A stretch of DNA of 36,970 bases from Tychonema litorale BBK16 (GTDB taxonomy: Bacteria; Cyanobacteriota; Cyanobacteriia; Cyanobacteriales; Microcoleaceae), in contig NZ_JAKJHX010000046.1 of NCBI RefSeq assembly GCF_021648855.1, forward strand, positions 1-36,970, given 5' to 3'. The number at the start of each line of letters is the position of its first letter. The stretch's first letter is position 1. Position numbers and translations under genes: made by a program. A model generated the notes under the pieces. The model was not told the DNA's origin and ran no database searches. It saw nothing but the letters and a program-made list of their open reading frames with translations. Shown here piece after piece: positions 25,284-33,082 of this stretch.

Positions 25284-25591
25284 AGTCAGTTGACAGTTGA
25301 CAGTTGACAGTTGACCCTTCGACTACGCTCAGGGCACCGCTGTTGACTGTTGACAGTTGACTGTTGCCAATACTCAATACCCAATACCCAATTCCCTGCC
25401 TTTAGATAGATGTCAAATACTCATAAAAAGTAAAACCTTTGGTAAAAATTTCATTTTCCTTCTTCGTTATTCCTTCTGTCATAACATCAATAATTAGGAA
25501 ACTATAACCAAAGATAGTTGGGGAATGAGTTTGCTTAAGTCTAATATTTAAACATAAGCCAAAGAGCTTAAAAACTACCGAGGAATAAATC
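25284..25591. repeat. Spacer of AGTTGAC/TGTTGAC and CAATACC heptamers with a hairpin insert
   Basis: AGTTGAC units at 25286-25315 are followed by CCCTTCGACTACGCTCAGGG (a dispersed hairpin-forming repeat), TGTTGAC units at about 25340-25365 and CAATACC units to about 25395. The remaining 190 bp are AT-rich and presumably hold the promoter of the next gene; no clear elements were seen there. Confidence 0.75.
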
Positions 25592-26008
25592 ATGAGTATT
25601 AGCAAAGCAACACCAGCAGACGTAGAAATCGAAGCTAATATGGAAGCCCCCCACTACGACCGGGGCATCACTCCTGCCGAAACAGCAGCGCGACAAGAAC
25701 GTGAAGGCTCTAACTTCATGCACACAACCACAGAATCGAGACAGCAAGATGCCAAGACTGACGACCAAACTGATGACGAAAGTATTCGCACCACCGACGG
25801 CTATACAGTAGACAAAGAAGGTCTGGTTAACAATTATGCGATCGAACCCGAAATGTACATCAACGAACCGGGTGATTTGAGAGAAAAAGAAGAAGCCGAA
25901 GCCCAAGAACGGGTTCGTATCTTGGCAGAAATTAAAGATAAAAGAGGTGAGGAAGGCAAACTGACAGCGGAAGCAGATACCCGTGGTAAAGGGCCGGGGA
26001 TTATCTAA
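25592..26008 (+). CDS. Small, highly charged, probably disordered protein
   Basis: This 138-residue protein is dominated by Glu, Asp, Lys, Arg, Thr and Gln (RQQDAKTDDQTDDESIRTTD, EKEEAEAQERVRILAEIKDK), with almost no hydrophobic core, no Cys and no Trp. The centre GYTVDKEGLVNNYAIEPEMY is the only ordered-looking block and probably the conserved part. No signal peptide. The composition is like hydrophilins or stress-related disordered proteins, but no family is recognised and that function is only a guess. The ATG follows an AT-rich spacer; the gene is followed by the nested repeat locus. Confidence 0.72.
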   Translation: MSISKATPADVEIEANMEAPHYDRGITPAETAARQEREGSNFMHTTTESRQQDAKTDDQTDDESIRTTDGYTVDKEGLVNNYAIEPEMYINEPGDLREKEEAEAQERVRILAEIKDKRGEEGKLTAEADTRGKGPGII

Positions 26009-26065
26009 TATCAAATCCGGTGACATCGGAATTAATATTAGCAACAATCAGGACACGGCAATGCC

Positions 26066-26262
26066 CATTGGTGTCAACTTAAGCCTGAAACCCTTGGTAT
26101 CTCTCGCTTTTACCTGAGTCCAGATCCCCCTAAATCCCCCTTAAGAAGGGGGACTTTGAGAAGACTCTTGTCCCCCCCTTCTTAAGGGGGGCTAGGGGGG
26201 ATCTGGCCTTAATCGTTAAACAGCAGTCTATCACTGGGTTTGACCTTAAGTTGACACCAATG
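26066..26262. mobile_element. 197-bp MITE-like element with 9-bp target duplication
   Basis: Perfect 18-bp terminal inverted repeats CATTGGTGTCAACTTAAG lie at 26066-26083 and 26245-26262. The direct repeat GGCAATGCC flanks them at 26057-26065 and 26263-26271. Imperfect complementarity continues inward (CCTGAAACCC against GGGTTTGAC). The element is far too short for a transposase, so it would have been moved in trans. Transposon family was not determined; a 9-bp duplication is compatible with several IS families. Confidence 0.85.
26123..26203. repeat. 81-bp GATCCCCC hairpin repeat, copy 2, inside the MITE-like element
   Basis: This has the same length as, and about 74 of 81 positions identical to, the copy at 14158-14238. 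It begins GATCCCCCTAAATCCCCC and ends CTAGGGGGGATC. It makes up the centre of the 197-bp element, either as an original part or as a later insertion. Confidence 0.85.
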
Positions 26263-26321
26263 GGCAATGCCGTCTCCCTACAATTAATCGGGGTAGGGAA
26301 ACGGCATTGCCGTGTCCTCCT

Positions 26322-27671
26322 TCAACTCCCAGATTGCATCAATTCGCAAAGCCTCCTAACCAAGGCTTTAATTCTGGTGCCATACTGCAAATCCGCTGTC
26401 CAACGTCCACTAAGCCGATCGACTTCTGAAGCAATTCCCCGCGTCACAAAGCGAAATCGAGGGTCTACAAGTTCCTGAACCAAAGGTTCGATACTAGCGT
26501 AAGCTTTTAAATGTTGAACGTGAGCCCTAACACCGATCCGAGCACTAGCAAAAGATGCACTTTCACTATCTCCACCCACAGCAGCCAAACCTCCAAAATT
26601 GTTTTGAGTCGGTCTAATCTCGTCGCCAAAGCGCAAAAAATTACTTTCTAAACACATTTGACAAAAAGCAATATCGTAGTTGACTCCTTCCAACGTTCCT
26701 TCCTCCCGATACAGTTTTGCTATGTCAGAAAAAACCGTTAAAGCGTTCGGATTATTTGATCTGAGAAACATCAATAACTGCACTTCGGTGGTGATTCCAG
26801 AACCCATAATTTTGCCAACTTCAGCGGGAAGCTTGACATTCGATCGCAAAATCACTGTCCGACTAGCCCTATCCCAACTAACTGATACTTGAAAATCCCG
26901 CAGTTCGATCGCCTGAACGTATACAATATTATTGTAACTAATACGGCGGAGTCGGGGAATTTTGGATAAATCAATGCCCAATCGATCCACTAGGTCGATC
27001 GGAATATAAGCATTGCCATTAATTAAAACCCCCTGTTCTTCATAGATTCCACCGTTGAGGTTGATATTAATCGGTCTATAACTAATTGGGGTAGGAGTTG
27101 GAGGTTCCGCACGAGGGCGAATCCAATTTTCCAGTCCATCAGCAATCCCCATTGCCATATCTCCCCGCCGATTTTGAATTAAAATGCGATCGTCCGGGTT
27201 AGTGAGAAAGCCTAGTTCTATTGACATCGAAGGAATAGAAAGCCAACGACAAAAAATCCGCCGTCCCAAGCCCGTAGCAGTATCAGGAATTGCACCACGA
27301 TTTGGTAACTGCGGAAACCTCCGCAGCAAGGACATAATTACCATTTCCGCATCAGATTTCCGCTGATTGTTAGCACCAATGTAATAAATACCAGCACCAC
27401 GCACCGACGGATTAGAAGCGCCATTAGCTTGAATTTCTAAAGCTACATCACCAATACGAGCCCGTGTGTTAATCCAATCAATAGTTTGTACTTGACTGAG
27501 TTCATCGGGGACAGCGATTACATCAAGATTGCGCGATCGCAATTGGCCAACCACTAAGTCACGAATTTGAATCATTTCCTTCGCTTCAGTAGTACCACCA
27601 GCAACGGTTCCAGGGTCTCTCGTGCCGTTTTCAAAGCCACCATGAGCGGCTGATAGAAAAATTCGCGCCAT
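26322..27671 (-). CDS. N-acetylmuramoyl-L-alanine amidase with C-terminal glucosaminidase-like domain
   Basis: This 449-residue protein has three regions. Residues 1-190 are an Amidase_3-type domain: zinc ligand His10 in LSAAHGGFENGTRDPG, Glu29 in GTTEAKEM, and catalytic Glu152 in MSIELGFLTNPDD. The third zinc ligand, normally His in an IHAN-type motif, is Gln81 here (ALEIQANG). Residues about 205-285 (GVLINGNAYIPIDLVDRLGI) resemble the copper-amine-oxidase-N-like accessory domain common in cell-wall proteins. Residues about 300-449 look like a glucosaminidase domain (AFCQMCLESNFLRFGDEIRP, TQNNFGGLAAVG, VRAHVQHLKAYAS), with Glu in CLESNF as candidate catalytic acid. No signal peptide is visible, unusual for a wall hydrolase. 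It follows the cNMP-type gene by 12 bp and is probably cotranscribed. Confidence 0.85.
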   Translation of the reverse strand: MARIFLSAAHGGFENGTRDPGTVAGGTTEAKEMIQIRDLVVGQLRSRNLDVIAVPDELSQVQTIDWINTRARIGDVALEIQANGASNPSVRGAGIYYIGANNQRKSDAEMVIMSLLRRFPQLPNRGAIPDTATGLGRRIFCRWLSIPSMSIELGFLTNPDDRILIQNRRGDMAMGIADGLENWIRPRAEPPTPTPISYRPININLNGGIYEEQGVLINGNAYIPIDLVDRLGIDLSKIPRLRRISYNNIVYVQAIELRDFQVSVSWDRASRTVILRSNVKLPAEVGKIMGSGITTEVQLLMFLRSNNPNALTVFSDIAKLYREEGTLEGVNYDIAFCQMCLESNFLRFGDEIRPTQNNFGGLAAVGGDSESASFASARIGVRAHVQHLKAYASIEPLVQELVDPRFRFVTRGIASEVDRLSGRWTADLQYGTRIKALVRRLCELMQSGS

Positions 27672-27683
27672 ATCTATTATCTT

Positions 27684-28235
27684 TCAACCCTTCACATTTT
27701 CCATCAACCAATTAAACTTAGCCTGAGCTAGGGCTAAATTCTCCATCACACTTGGATTAAGATCTTCTTGTTCTAATTCGGAGTTTTCTAATTCTAGATA
27801 ACGACCGTACTCTATATGTCTAATTGTACCCCGCATTCTATCAGCCAGACATAGAGAAATGCCGCAATAAAACCGGGAAGCAAAGCCCATATCATGTTCG
27901 AGTTTGATTAGTAATTGTCGCCGAGGAATTGCCAGCAACTCACTTTTTTCAATCGCTTTCACTGTGGCCAAAGGAGGACGAGCATCAATAAAAGAAACTT
28001 CTCCCACAAGTTCTCCGCTACCTATTTCTGCGAGTTCTTTAGTACCCTCAGCCTCTAGCAAAACACTCAAATTCCCCTTCAATACAATATATAGGGCATC
28101 AATTTGTCTCCCTTCCTGGATCAGTATTCTGCCGGGCTCGATAATTTCCTTTTTACCTTTTTGGACGATCCAGTTAATGTCGTCATTATTTAACTGACTC
28201 AAAATGAAAAGTGCTTTTTTTCTGCCGTCAGTCAT
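27684..28235 (-). CDS. Cyclic-nucleotide-binding-domain protein
   Basis: This 183-residue protein carries a single cNMP-binding (CAP effector-like) domain at residues about 15-135: EPGRILIQEGRQIDALYIVL, KGNLSVLLEA, ELAEIGSGELVGEVSFIDAR, then PPLATVKAIEKSELLAIPRR. The phosphate-binding cassette G-E-V-S-F...R-P-P-L-A-T has extra residues between the Arg and Ala-Thr compared with the usual R-A-A-T, so nucleotide binding is uncertain. There is no helix-turn-helix; the C-terminus is an acidic helix (LELENSELEQEDLNPSVMEN). It is therefore a stand-alone sensor, not a transcription factor. It precedes the amidase gene by 12 bp on the same strand, suggesting a linked function in wall remodelling. Confidence 0.88.
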   Translation of the reverse strand: MTDGRKKALFILSQLNNDDINWIVQKGKKEIIEPGRILIQEGRQIDALYIVLKGNLSVLLEAEGTKELAEIGSGELVGEVSFIDARPPLATVKAIEKSELLAIPRRQLLIKLEHDMGFASRFYCGISLCLADRMRGTIRHIEYGRYLELENSELEQEDLNPSVMENLALAQAKFNWLMENVKG

Positions 28236-28412
28236 AAGTTTTGCTCCAGATCGCTTTTGTTATAAAAATTAGACGAATTAAGTTTTTAATAATAGCATTT
28301 GTTAAACAAATTTTTTACCCGATCGCACTCGATCAACAAATGTTAACTTTTCAATTCCAAAGCCATAGGGGATGGGGCGCGGGACACAATTCACCGCGCC
28401 CAGTATCTGCGA

Positions 28413-29390
28413 CTAAATCGATCGCAAATCGGGATAGCCAGCCAACATATCATCAGCAGTCAAAGTATCGCCATTAGCTTGAGGAGTCCACAGAACCTCA
28501 ATAGCCAGTAACTGCTCGCTCGATACACCCCCAATCTGACGCAAAGCAACGCGCAAATCTTCGGAATTTTTGACTGTAGGCAATTGCAGTTTACCTTGAG
28601 TACCGACAATCACTGTCACCACAATGTATTCGCCAGGAGCTTGAGTCAAATCATCCGCAACCAGTGCGCCATTTACTGGCGCGCTTGACAATGTTTGATT
28701 ACTTCCTGATTGGCGAATCTGGTTATTAAAATTCGAGAGAGTTTCTTCACTAAACTTGCTGCGTTCCGCCAGAGAAAATTGGTTAAATTTAGATTCTGCG
28801 GCTTCCAAGCGAGTTTGTTGAGATTCAGCACCCGCGTAAACCCAGTATTCTGGATGGCGCAACAAGGCCAAAGTAGACTCTTGTAAAACTTGAGCACGGC
28901 CAGTTGCTGTATCCGTATTCACGGTTTTTGCTAAGCCATCAAGTTCCGATTGCAAACCACGGCCCTCTGCTAGCAAACCGACTTGTAAACGAGCCACAGA
29001 GACGGTTGTAGGTGCGTTGTTACCAATTTCGCTGCCATCCCCGGCTTTACGGAAGCTTTGGACTAGGAAATTTGCGATCGAAATAAAAATCAAAATCGAG
29101 AACAAACCACCGAAGCCCCCTCCAAATCCAAAAAATGGCAACAAGAACGGGAAGCCAAAGCCACCACCAAAGCCCCCGCCTGGGTAGTACCCCCCTCCAG
29201 AGGGTGCGTAAGTACGGCTAGGAGATGAGAAACTGCGCGCTGGAGCCCTAAAAGATCCGCCTCCCATGCGTCCTCCACTGCGGGCCGCCATTGCGCCATC
29301 AGCGTTACTGAAAGCGAGTGTCAGTACCAGCCCGATCGCAAATAGTGATTTCAAAAGTGGTTTGATTCTGGAGATTAGTTGTTTGTACAT
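28413..29390 (-). CDS. DUF1517 family membrane protein
   Basis: This 325-residue protein starts at ATG 29390 (MYKQLISRIKPLLKSLFAIG); a GTG at 29411 is less likely. There is an N-terminal hydrophobic signal/anchor (LFAIGLVLTLAFSNADGAMA). A Gly/Ser/Arg-rich linker follows (SGGGYYPGGGFGGGFGFPFL), then a membrane segment GLFSILIFISIANFLVQSF. The conserved DUF1517 domain continues to the C-terminus (VSVARLQVGLLAEGRGLQSE, LLRHPEYWVYAGAE, YIVVTVIVGTQGKLQLP, LLAIEVLWTPQANGDTLT). The family is found in cyanobacteria and plastids; function is unestablished, with thylakoid or envelope location likely. It is divergent from hemB with a 250-bp spacer. Confidence 0.9.
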   Translation of the reverse strand: MYKQLISRIKPLLKSLFAIGLVLTLAFSNADGAMAARSGGRMGGGSFRAPARSFSSPSRTYAPSGGGYYPGGGFGGGFGFPFLLPFFGFGGGFGGLFSILIFISIANFLVQSFRKAGDGSEIGNNAPTTVSVARLQVGLLAEGRGLQSELDGLAKTVNTDTATGRAQVLQESTLALLRHPEYWVYAGAESQQTRLEAAESKFNQFSLAERSKFSEETLSNFNNQIRQSGSNQTLSSAPVNGALVADDLTQAPGEYIVVTVIVGTQGKLQLPTVKNSEDLRVALRQIGGVSSEQLLAIEVLWTPQANGDTLTADDMLAGYPDLRSI

Positions 29391-29498
29391 AAGACCGTTA
29401 GTATTTAACACACATCTATTAATCTACAGTCAATTATGGGTTCTGGGGAGCCCGGTTAAAGGTGTGAAGACTGCGAGATATCCGTACCCGTTGTGTGT

Positions 29499-29523
29499 AG
29501 GGGCGGTGATCCATGCCCGCCCA
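29499..29523. repeat. TAGGGGCGGT..CCCGCCCA repeat
   Basis: This is a short GC-rich imperfect palindrome related to 1575-1600 and to the centre of the 18989-19192 element. It lies in the divergent DUF1517-hemB spacer. Confidence 0.55.
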
Positions 29524-29643
29524 CTTTCACTTTTACAGAACTTTACCTAATCGGTGGGCGATCGACCAACAATAAGCTCTAGACTTTTAGGACAAAGCCA
29601 TCAGTCCCGATCGCCGGACTTGATCTAACATTAAAAAAACATT

Positions 29644-30627
29644 ATGTTTCCCACACACCGTCCCCGCCGCCTCCGCAACCATCCCCAACTCCGCCGGATG
29701 GTGCGCGAAAACGTCTTGACAACCAGCGATTTAATTTACCCCTTATTTGCAGTACCAGGGGAAAACTTTGCAAAAGAAGTCATATCGATGCCAGGAGTTT
29801 ATAACCTATCGGTAGACAAAATAGTAGAAGAAGCCAAAGAAGTTTACGACCTAGGCATTCCTGCTATTATCTTATTTGGAATTCCCGCAGAAAAAGACAT
29901 AGATGCTACAGGTGCTTGGCACGATTGCGGTATCGTCCAAAAAGCCACAGCAGCAGTCAAACAAGCAGTACCAGATTTAATCGTCATGGTCGATACTTGT
30001 TTGTGCGAATATACCAGTCATGGTCACTGTGGCTATTTGCAAGTCGGAGATTTAAGCGGTCGCGTTTTGAATGACCCAACCCTAGAATTGCTCAAGAAAA
30101 CTGCCGTTGCTCAAGCTAAAGCTGGTGCAGATATTATCGCACCTTCTGGGATGATGGACGGTTTTGTTGGAGCAATTCGCGAAGGATTGGACGATGCTGG
30201 ATTTGAAGATATTCCCATCATGTCTTATGCGGCAAAATATGCCTCAGCTTATTATGGCCCATTCCGAGATGCCGCTGATTCTACTCCGCAATTTGGCGAT
30301 CGGCGCACCTATCAAATGGATCCAGGAAATGGTCGAGAAGCCCTCAAAGAAATTGCCCTTGATATTGCCGAAGGTGCGGATATGCTCATGGTTAAACCAG
30401 CTTTAGCGTATATGGATATTATCTGGCGTGTCAAGGAAGCAACTAATTTGCCAGTTGCAGCCTACAACGTTTCTGGAGAATATGCGATGGTAAAAGCCGC
30501 CGCTTTGAATGGTTGGATAGATGAAGAAAGAGTAGTGATGGAAACCATGACAGGATTCAAGCGTGCCGGTGCCGATCTGATTTTAACTTATCACGCCAAA
30601 GACGCGGCCCGTTGGTTGCAAAAATGA
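29644..30627 (+). CDS. hemB: Delta-aminolevulinic acid dehydratase (porphobilinogen synthase)
   Basis: This enzyme condenses two 5-aminolevulinate molecules to porphobilinogen, the common precursor of haem, chlorophyll and bilins. It has 327 residues, the full family length. The start matches the family ([20 protein letters not shown]). The metal site is [17 protein letters not shown] with Cys119, Cys121 and Cys129, so it is the cysteine-rich zinc-type site rather than the Asp-rich plant type. Active-site lysines are Lys198 in [15 protein letters not shown] and Lys251, the Schiff-base former, in [21 protein letters not shown] and the ending [13 protein letters not shown] are typical. A strong terminator hairpin follows 45 bp after the stop. 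Confidence 0.98.
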   Translation: MFPTHRPRRLRNHPQLRRMVRENVLTTSDLIYPLFAVPGENFAKEVISMPGVYNLSVDKIVEEAKEVYDLGIPAIILFGIPAEKDIDATGAWHDCGIVQKATAAVKQAVPDLIVMVDTCLCEYTSHGHCGYLQVGDLSGRVLNDPTLELLKKTAVAQAKAGADIIAPSGMMDGFVGAIREGLDDAGFEDIPIMSYAAKYASAYYGPFRDAADSTPQFGDRRTYQMDPGNGREALKEIALDIAEGADMLMVKPALAYMDIIWRVKEATNLPVAAYNVSGEYAMVKAAALNGWIDEERVVMETMTGFKRAGADLILTYHAKDAARWLQK

Positions 30628-30672
30628 GCTAGGTTTTGAAGTCCTAAGTAATCTTACTTAATACAAGACCAG

Positions 30673-30705
30673 AACCCCGATTTCTTGAAGAAATCGGGGT
30701 TTTAA
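30673..30705 (+). terminator. Rho-independent terminator of hemB
   Basis: AACCCCGATTTCTT and AAGAAATCGGGGTT (30673-30686 and 30688-30701) are perfectly complementary and are followed by TTT. This is a strong hairpin 45 bp after the hemB stop. The same AACCCCGATTT type of hairpin is a common dispersed repeat in such genomes. Confidence 0.75.
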
Positions 30706-30786
30706 TCTCTATCAAATTTTTAAACTAAAAGTATTAATGATTACCGAAATTAGTCAGATAATATGTATAAATGAGATCAGTTTTGT

Positions 30787-31314
30787 ATGTTTAAAATTAA
30801 ATACAATTCGCAGGCAGATTTTAGAATGACATCAACGACTAGAGATTCAAGTCATATTCAATTTTGCATAGGTCACGACCGGGTAGACCTCGAACAACTT
30901 CAACATCTATTTAAAGTAGCCGCATTTTGGGCAAGGGAACGCAAGAGTGAAGATTGGAAAATTGCGATCGCAAATAGCGAACCAGTTGTCACCGTTTGGG
31001 ATTGTGAAAGGGCTATAGGCTTTGCCAGAGCAACATCAGATGGTATCTATCGAGCTACTATTTGGGATGTTGCAATTCACCCAGACTACCAAGGTTCAGG
31101 ACTCGGACGCAAATTAGTCCAAACAGTTTTAAGTCACCCGCGAATGAGCCGAGTAGAGCGAGTTTACCTGATGACAACTTACAAACAAAGCTTCTATGAA
31201 CGCATTGGTTTTCAATACAATGCTAGCACTACAATGGTACTAGAAAATCAGCCATTAGAAGAGAGTGTCGAATTAGAAATTATCAATGGCGAATTAGTAA
31301 TTGGTAATTGCTAA
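30787..31314 (+). CDS. GNAT-family N-acetyltransferase
   Basis: This 175-residue protein carries the GNAT acetyl-CoA binding fold in its C-terminal half. Motif A is WDVAIHPDYQGSGLGRKLVQ (Q/R-x-x-G-x-G/A signature QGSGLG). Motif B is VYLMTTYKQSFYERIGFQYN. The N-terminal half has IAFARATSD-like strand residues in the form IGFARATSDGIYRATI. A second in-frame ATG at 30826 (MTSTTRDSSHIQF) would give 162 residues and a better match to usual GNAT length; no clear Shine-Dalgarno decides between them. The acetyl acceptor is unknown. It is convergent with the kinase gene, across a long imperfect palindrome. Confidence 0.88.
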   Translation: MFKIKYNSQADFRMTSTTRDSSHIQFCIGHDRVDLEQLQHLFKVAAFWARERKSEDWKIAIANSEPVVTVWDCERAIGFARATSDGIYRATIWDVAIHPDYQGSGLGRKLVQTVLSHPRMSRVERVYLMTTYKQSFYERIGFQYNASTTMVLENQPLEESVELEIINGELVIGNC

Positions 31315-31433
31315 TACCAAATCCACTTGCATCGGAATGATTAAACCACGAAGGCGCAAAGAACGCGAAGGAAGAACTGCATTTTCTTCTTGATATTCCT
31401 TCGCGGCCTTCGCGTCTTCGCGGTTCATTTAAT
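31313..31433. repeat. Dispersed CATCGGAAT motif followed by a CGAAGG palindrome
   Basis: The copy of the dispersed motif at 31313-31343 runs into an imperfect palindrome: ATTAAACCACGAAGGCGC... on the left and ...TTCGCGGTTCATTTAAT on the right (about 31340-31433). It fills the spacer between two convergent genes and could act as bidirectional terminator. Confidence 0.7.
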
Positions 31434-31434
31434 C

Positions 31435-32379
31435 TTACTCCATAAATGACTGCTTAGCCAAAGGAATAGAACATTGAGTCCGAGTAAAATTGGACTCTTC
31501 AGTCTCAGAAGGAACCGCCAGAACCTCTAAACGCCCATTCATCAAAGTTAGCAGAGTCTGATCCATCAACAACCTCATTCCAGAAGACACTTTAACTGGA
31601 TCGGTACTCTTAGCATCACTCTCCAAATCATGCTTGAGTAAATCCCAAGACTCACTCCAAGCACTGATTGAACGCTGATCGTCTACCCAAATATTCACAT
31701 AGCCAGATTCCGGCGAAGCGTGTACAGAAACAAAAATACTCCCCTCTTCCATTTCAGCAATAGCAGTATCGATTAAATTAACTAAAACTTGCCTCAATCT
31801 CGGAAAATCAGCCAATACATAAATTTCAGAATCGGGCGGAGATATTTCTAGTCGAATGCTACGGTTAGCCGCTTGTAAAAAAGTTAAATCATCGACTTCA
31901 TCCAATATTTTGGTCAACTGAATCGGCTCAATATCCATTGTCTCAGTGCCGTGTTCAGTTTTAGCAACAAACAGAATTTGGTCGATCAATTTCACTAGCT
32001 TGAGTGCTGCGATGTGAGCTTGTTCAACAAACTCTCTTTCTTCAGCAGCATCGTCGCACAAATCCGACAAAATTAACTGCAATGTGCCAATCATACTGCT
32101 CAGGGGCGATCGCAATTCATGAGAAGTCCGAGCCAAAAAACCAGCCTTAAATTGACTCATTTCCGATGCCATCTGATAAGCCAATTGAGTTTGCTTCAAT
32201 TGATCGGAAAGCCCATCGAACTTCTCTAAGTAAATCTCTTGAGGAGTTGAGGGCTGGTGGGATACAGGTTCTAGAGGTTGCGAACTCTTTTGCTGCGGGC
32301 GCAAGATCAAATTGCTTCCCAAACCCAGTCCCAGCCCCATTCCTACATATATCAATTCGCTCCAGCCCATCAACGCCAT
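31435..32379 (-). CDS. Degenerate sensor histidine kinase (probable pseudokinase)
   Basis: This 314-residue protein has one N-terminal hydrophobic segment (ELIYVGMGLGLGLGSNLIL), a linker and a good HisKA dimerisation domain with His87 in RTSHELRSPLSSMIGTLQLI. The following HATPase_c-like region is badly degraded. The N-box reads NLIDTAIAEM, with Thr205 where the Mg-chelating Asn should be. The G1 box (D-x-G-x-G) is replaced by VDDQRSIS. The G2 box (G-x-G-L-G-L) is replaced by SSGMRLLMDQT. The reading frame is intact with normal codon use, so the protein is probably made and used as a phosphotransfer or dimer partner rather than an active kinase (inference). It follows tsaC/sua5 by 31 bp and is probably cotranscribed with it. 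Confidence 0.82.
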   Translation of the reverse strand: MALMGWSELIYVGMGLGLGLGSNLILRPQQKSSQPLEPVSHQPSTPQEIYLEKFDGLSDQLKQTQLAYQMASEMSQFKAGFLARTSHELRSPLSSMIGTLQLILSDLCDDAAEEREFVEQAHIAALKLVKLIDQILFVAKTEHGTETMDIEPIQLTKILDEVDDLTFLQAANRSIRLEISPPDSEIYVLADFPRLRQVLVNLIDTAIAEMEEGSIFVSVHASPESGYVNIWVDDQRSISAWSESWDLLKHDLESDAKSTDPVKVSSGMRLLMDQTLLTLMNGRLEVLAVPSETEESNFTRTQCSIPLAKQSFME

Positions 32380-32410
32380 ATCACTTTGCCTTGGAGTTTA
32401 GCTTTTAGAA

Positions 32411-33001
32411 TTATTCTAACTGTACCGTGCCTTGTCGCAAGATTTTCCAACCACTGCCAGTCCATTTTGCCACAGTGGAAGGTAAACTCGAAGCTGTGAC
32501 TACTGTTGGTAATTCTGAAGGCAGTAAAGTCAGAACTTGGGGAAATTGAGCTTGAATTTCGGCGATCGACTCTAGAGGCGCTTGGCCTGATAAATTGGCA
32601 CTGGTGGTAGCCAAAGGGCCTGTCTGCTGTAGGATTGTGAGCGCTATGGGAGAGTTCGGCACTCGTACTCCAATGGTAGTCGGGTCGATCGCATTCATCG
32701 CAGCGGGCACTTTATCCGAGGCTGGGAGCACCAAAGTTAACGCCCCCGGCCAAAAAGATTGCGCCACTTGCTGCCACACTTGGAAATCTGTTGGACTTCC
32801 GTGCACATAAGGCCACAAATCTTCTGCTGAGGCTGCCATCAAAATCAACGGTTTGTCTTGGCTGCGCTGTTTAGCTACAAAAATTAACTCCGCGCGATCG
32901 GGCTTAGCGGCCAAAGCGGGTACAGTATCAGTGGGAAAACTGACAATATAATCTCCTGAAATTGCTCCTTGAATCAAGGATGCGATCGAAACTTGAGCCA
33001 T
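32411..33001 (-). CDS. tsaC: Sua5/YciO/YrdC family, threonylcarbamoyl-AMP synthase
   Basis: This 196-residue protein makes L-threonylcarbamoyl-AMP from threonine, bicarbonate and ATP for the t6A modification of tRNAs. The YrdC fold is indicated by GDYIVSFPTDTVPALAAKPD, IFVAKQRSQDKPLILMAAS, FWPGALTLVLPASDKVP and TIGVRVPNSPIALTILQQTG, then PLATTSANLSGQAPL (the SANxSG motif). The length matches the short TsaC form, without the Sua5 C-terminal domain. The start at 33001 is clear. It lies 81 bp after murF on the same strand; a GATTTTG heptamer repeat sits in that spacer. The paralogue YciO has the same fold but usually a different motif set, so the assignment is probable, not certain. Confidence 0.88.
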   Translation of the reverse strand: MAQVSIASLIQGAISGDYIVSFPTDTVPALAAKPDRAELIFVAKQRSQDKPLILMAASAEDLWPYVHGSPTDFQVWQQVAQSFWPGALTLVLPASDKVPAAMNAIDPTTIGVRVPNSPIALTILQQTGPLATTSANLSGQAPLESIAEIQAQFPQVLTLLPSELPTVVTASSLPSTVAKWTGSGWKILRQGTVQLE

Positions 33002-33002
33002 T

Positions 33003-33042
33003 CGATTTTAGATTTTAGATTTTGGATTTTGGATTTTGGATT
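33003..33042. repeat. GATTTTA/GATTTTG heptamer array
   Basis: Five tandem seven-base units (two GATTTTA then GATTTTG) lie immediately upstream of the tsaC start, separating it from murF. Confidence 0.85.
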
Positions 33043-33082
33043 GAAGAATTGGCGATCGGAAAATCGTTAAAACAGTCAACAG

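Larger units (their letters stand above)
26050..26318. repeat. 26-bp-arm palindromic repeat, copy 3, split by an insertion
   Basis: The right arm is 26293-26318. The left arm is split: its first 16 bases are 26050-26065 and its last 10 are 26272-26281. Joining them after removing the intervening element gives an arm that matches the right arm at 25 of 26 positions, as in copy 1 at 1323-1387. Confidence 0.88.
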
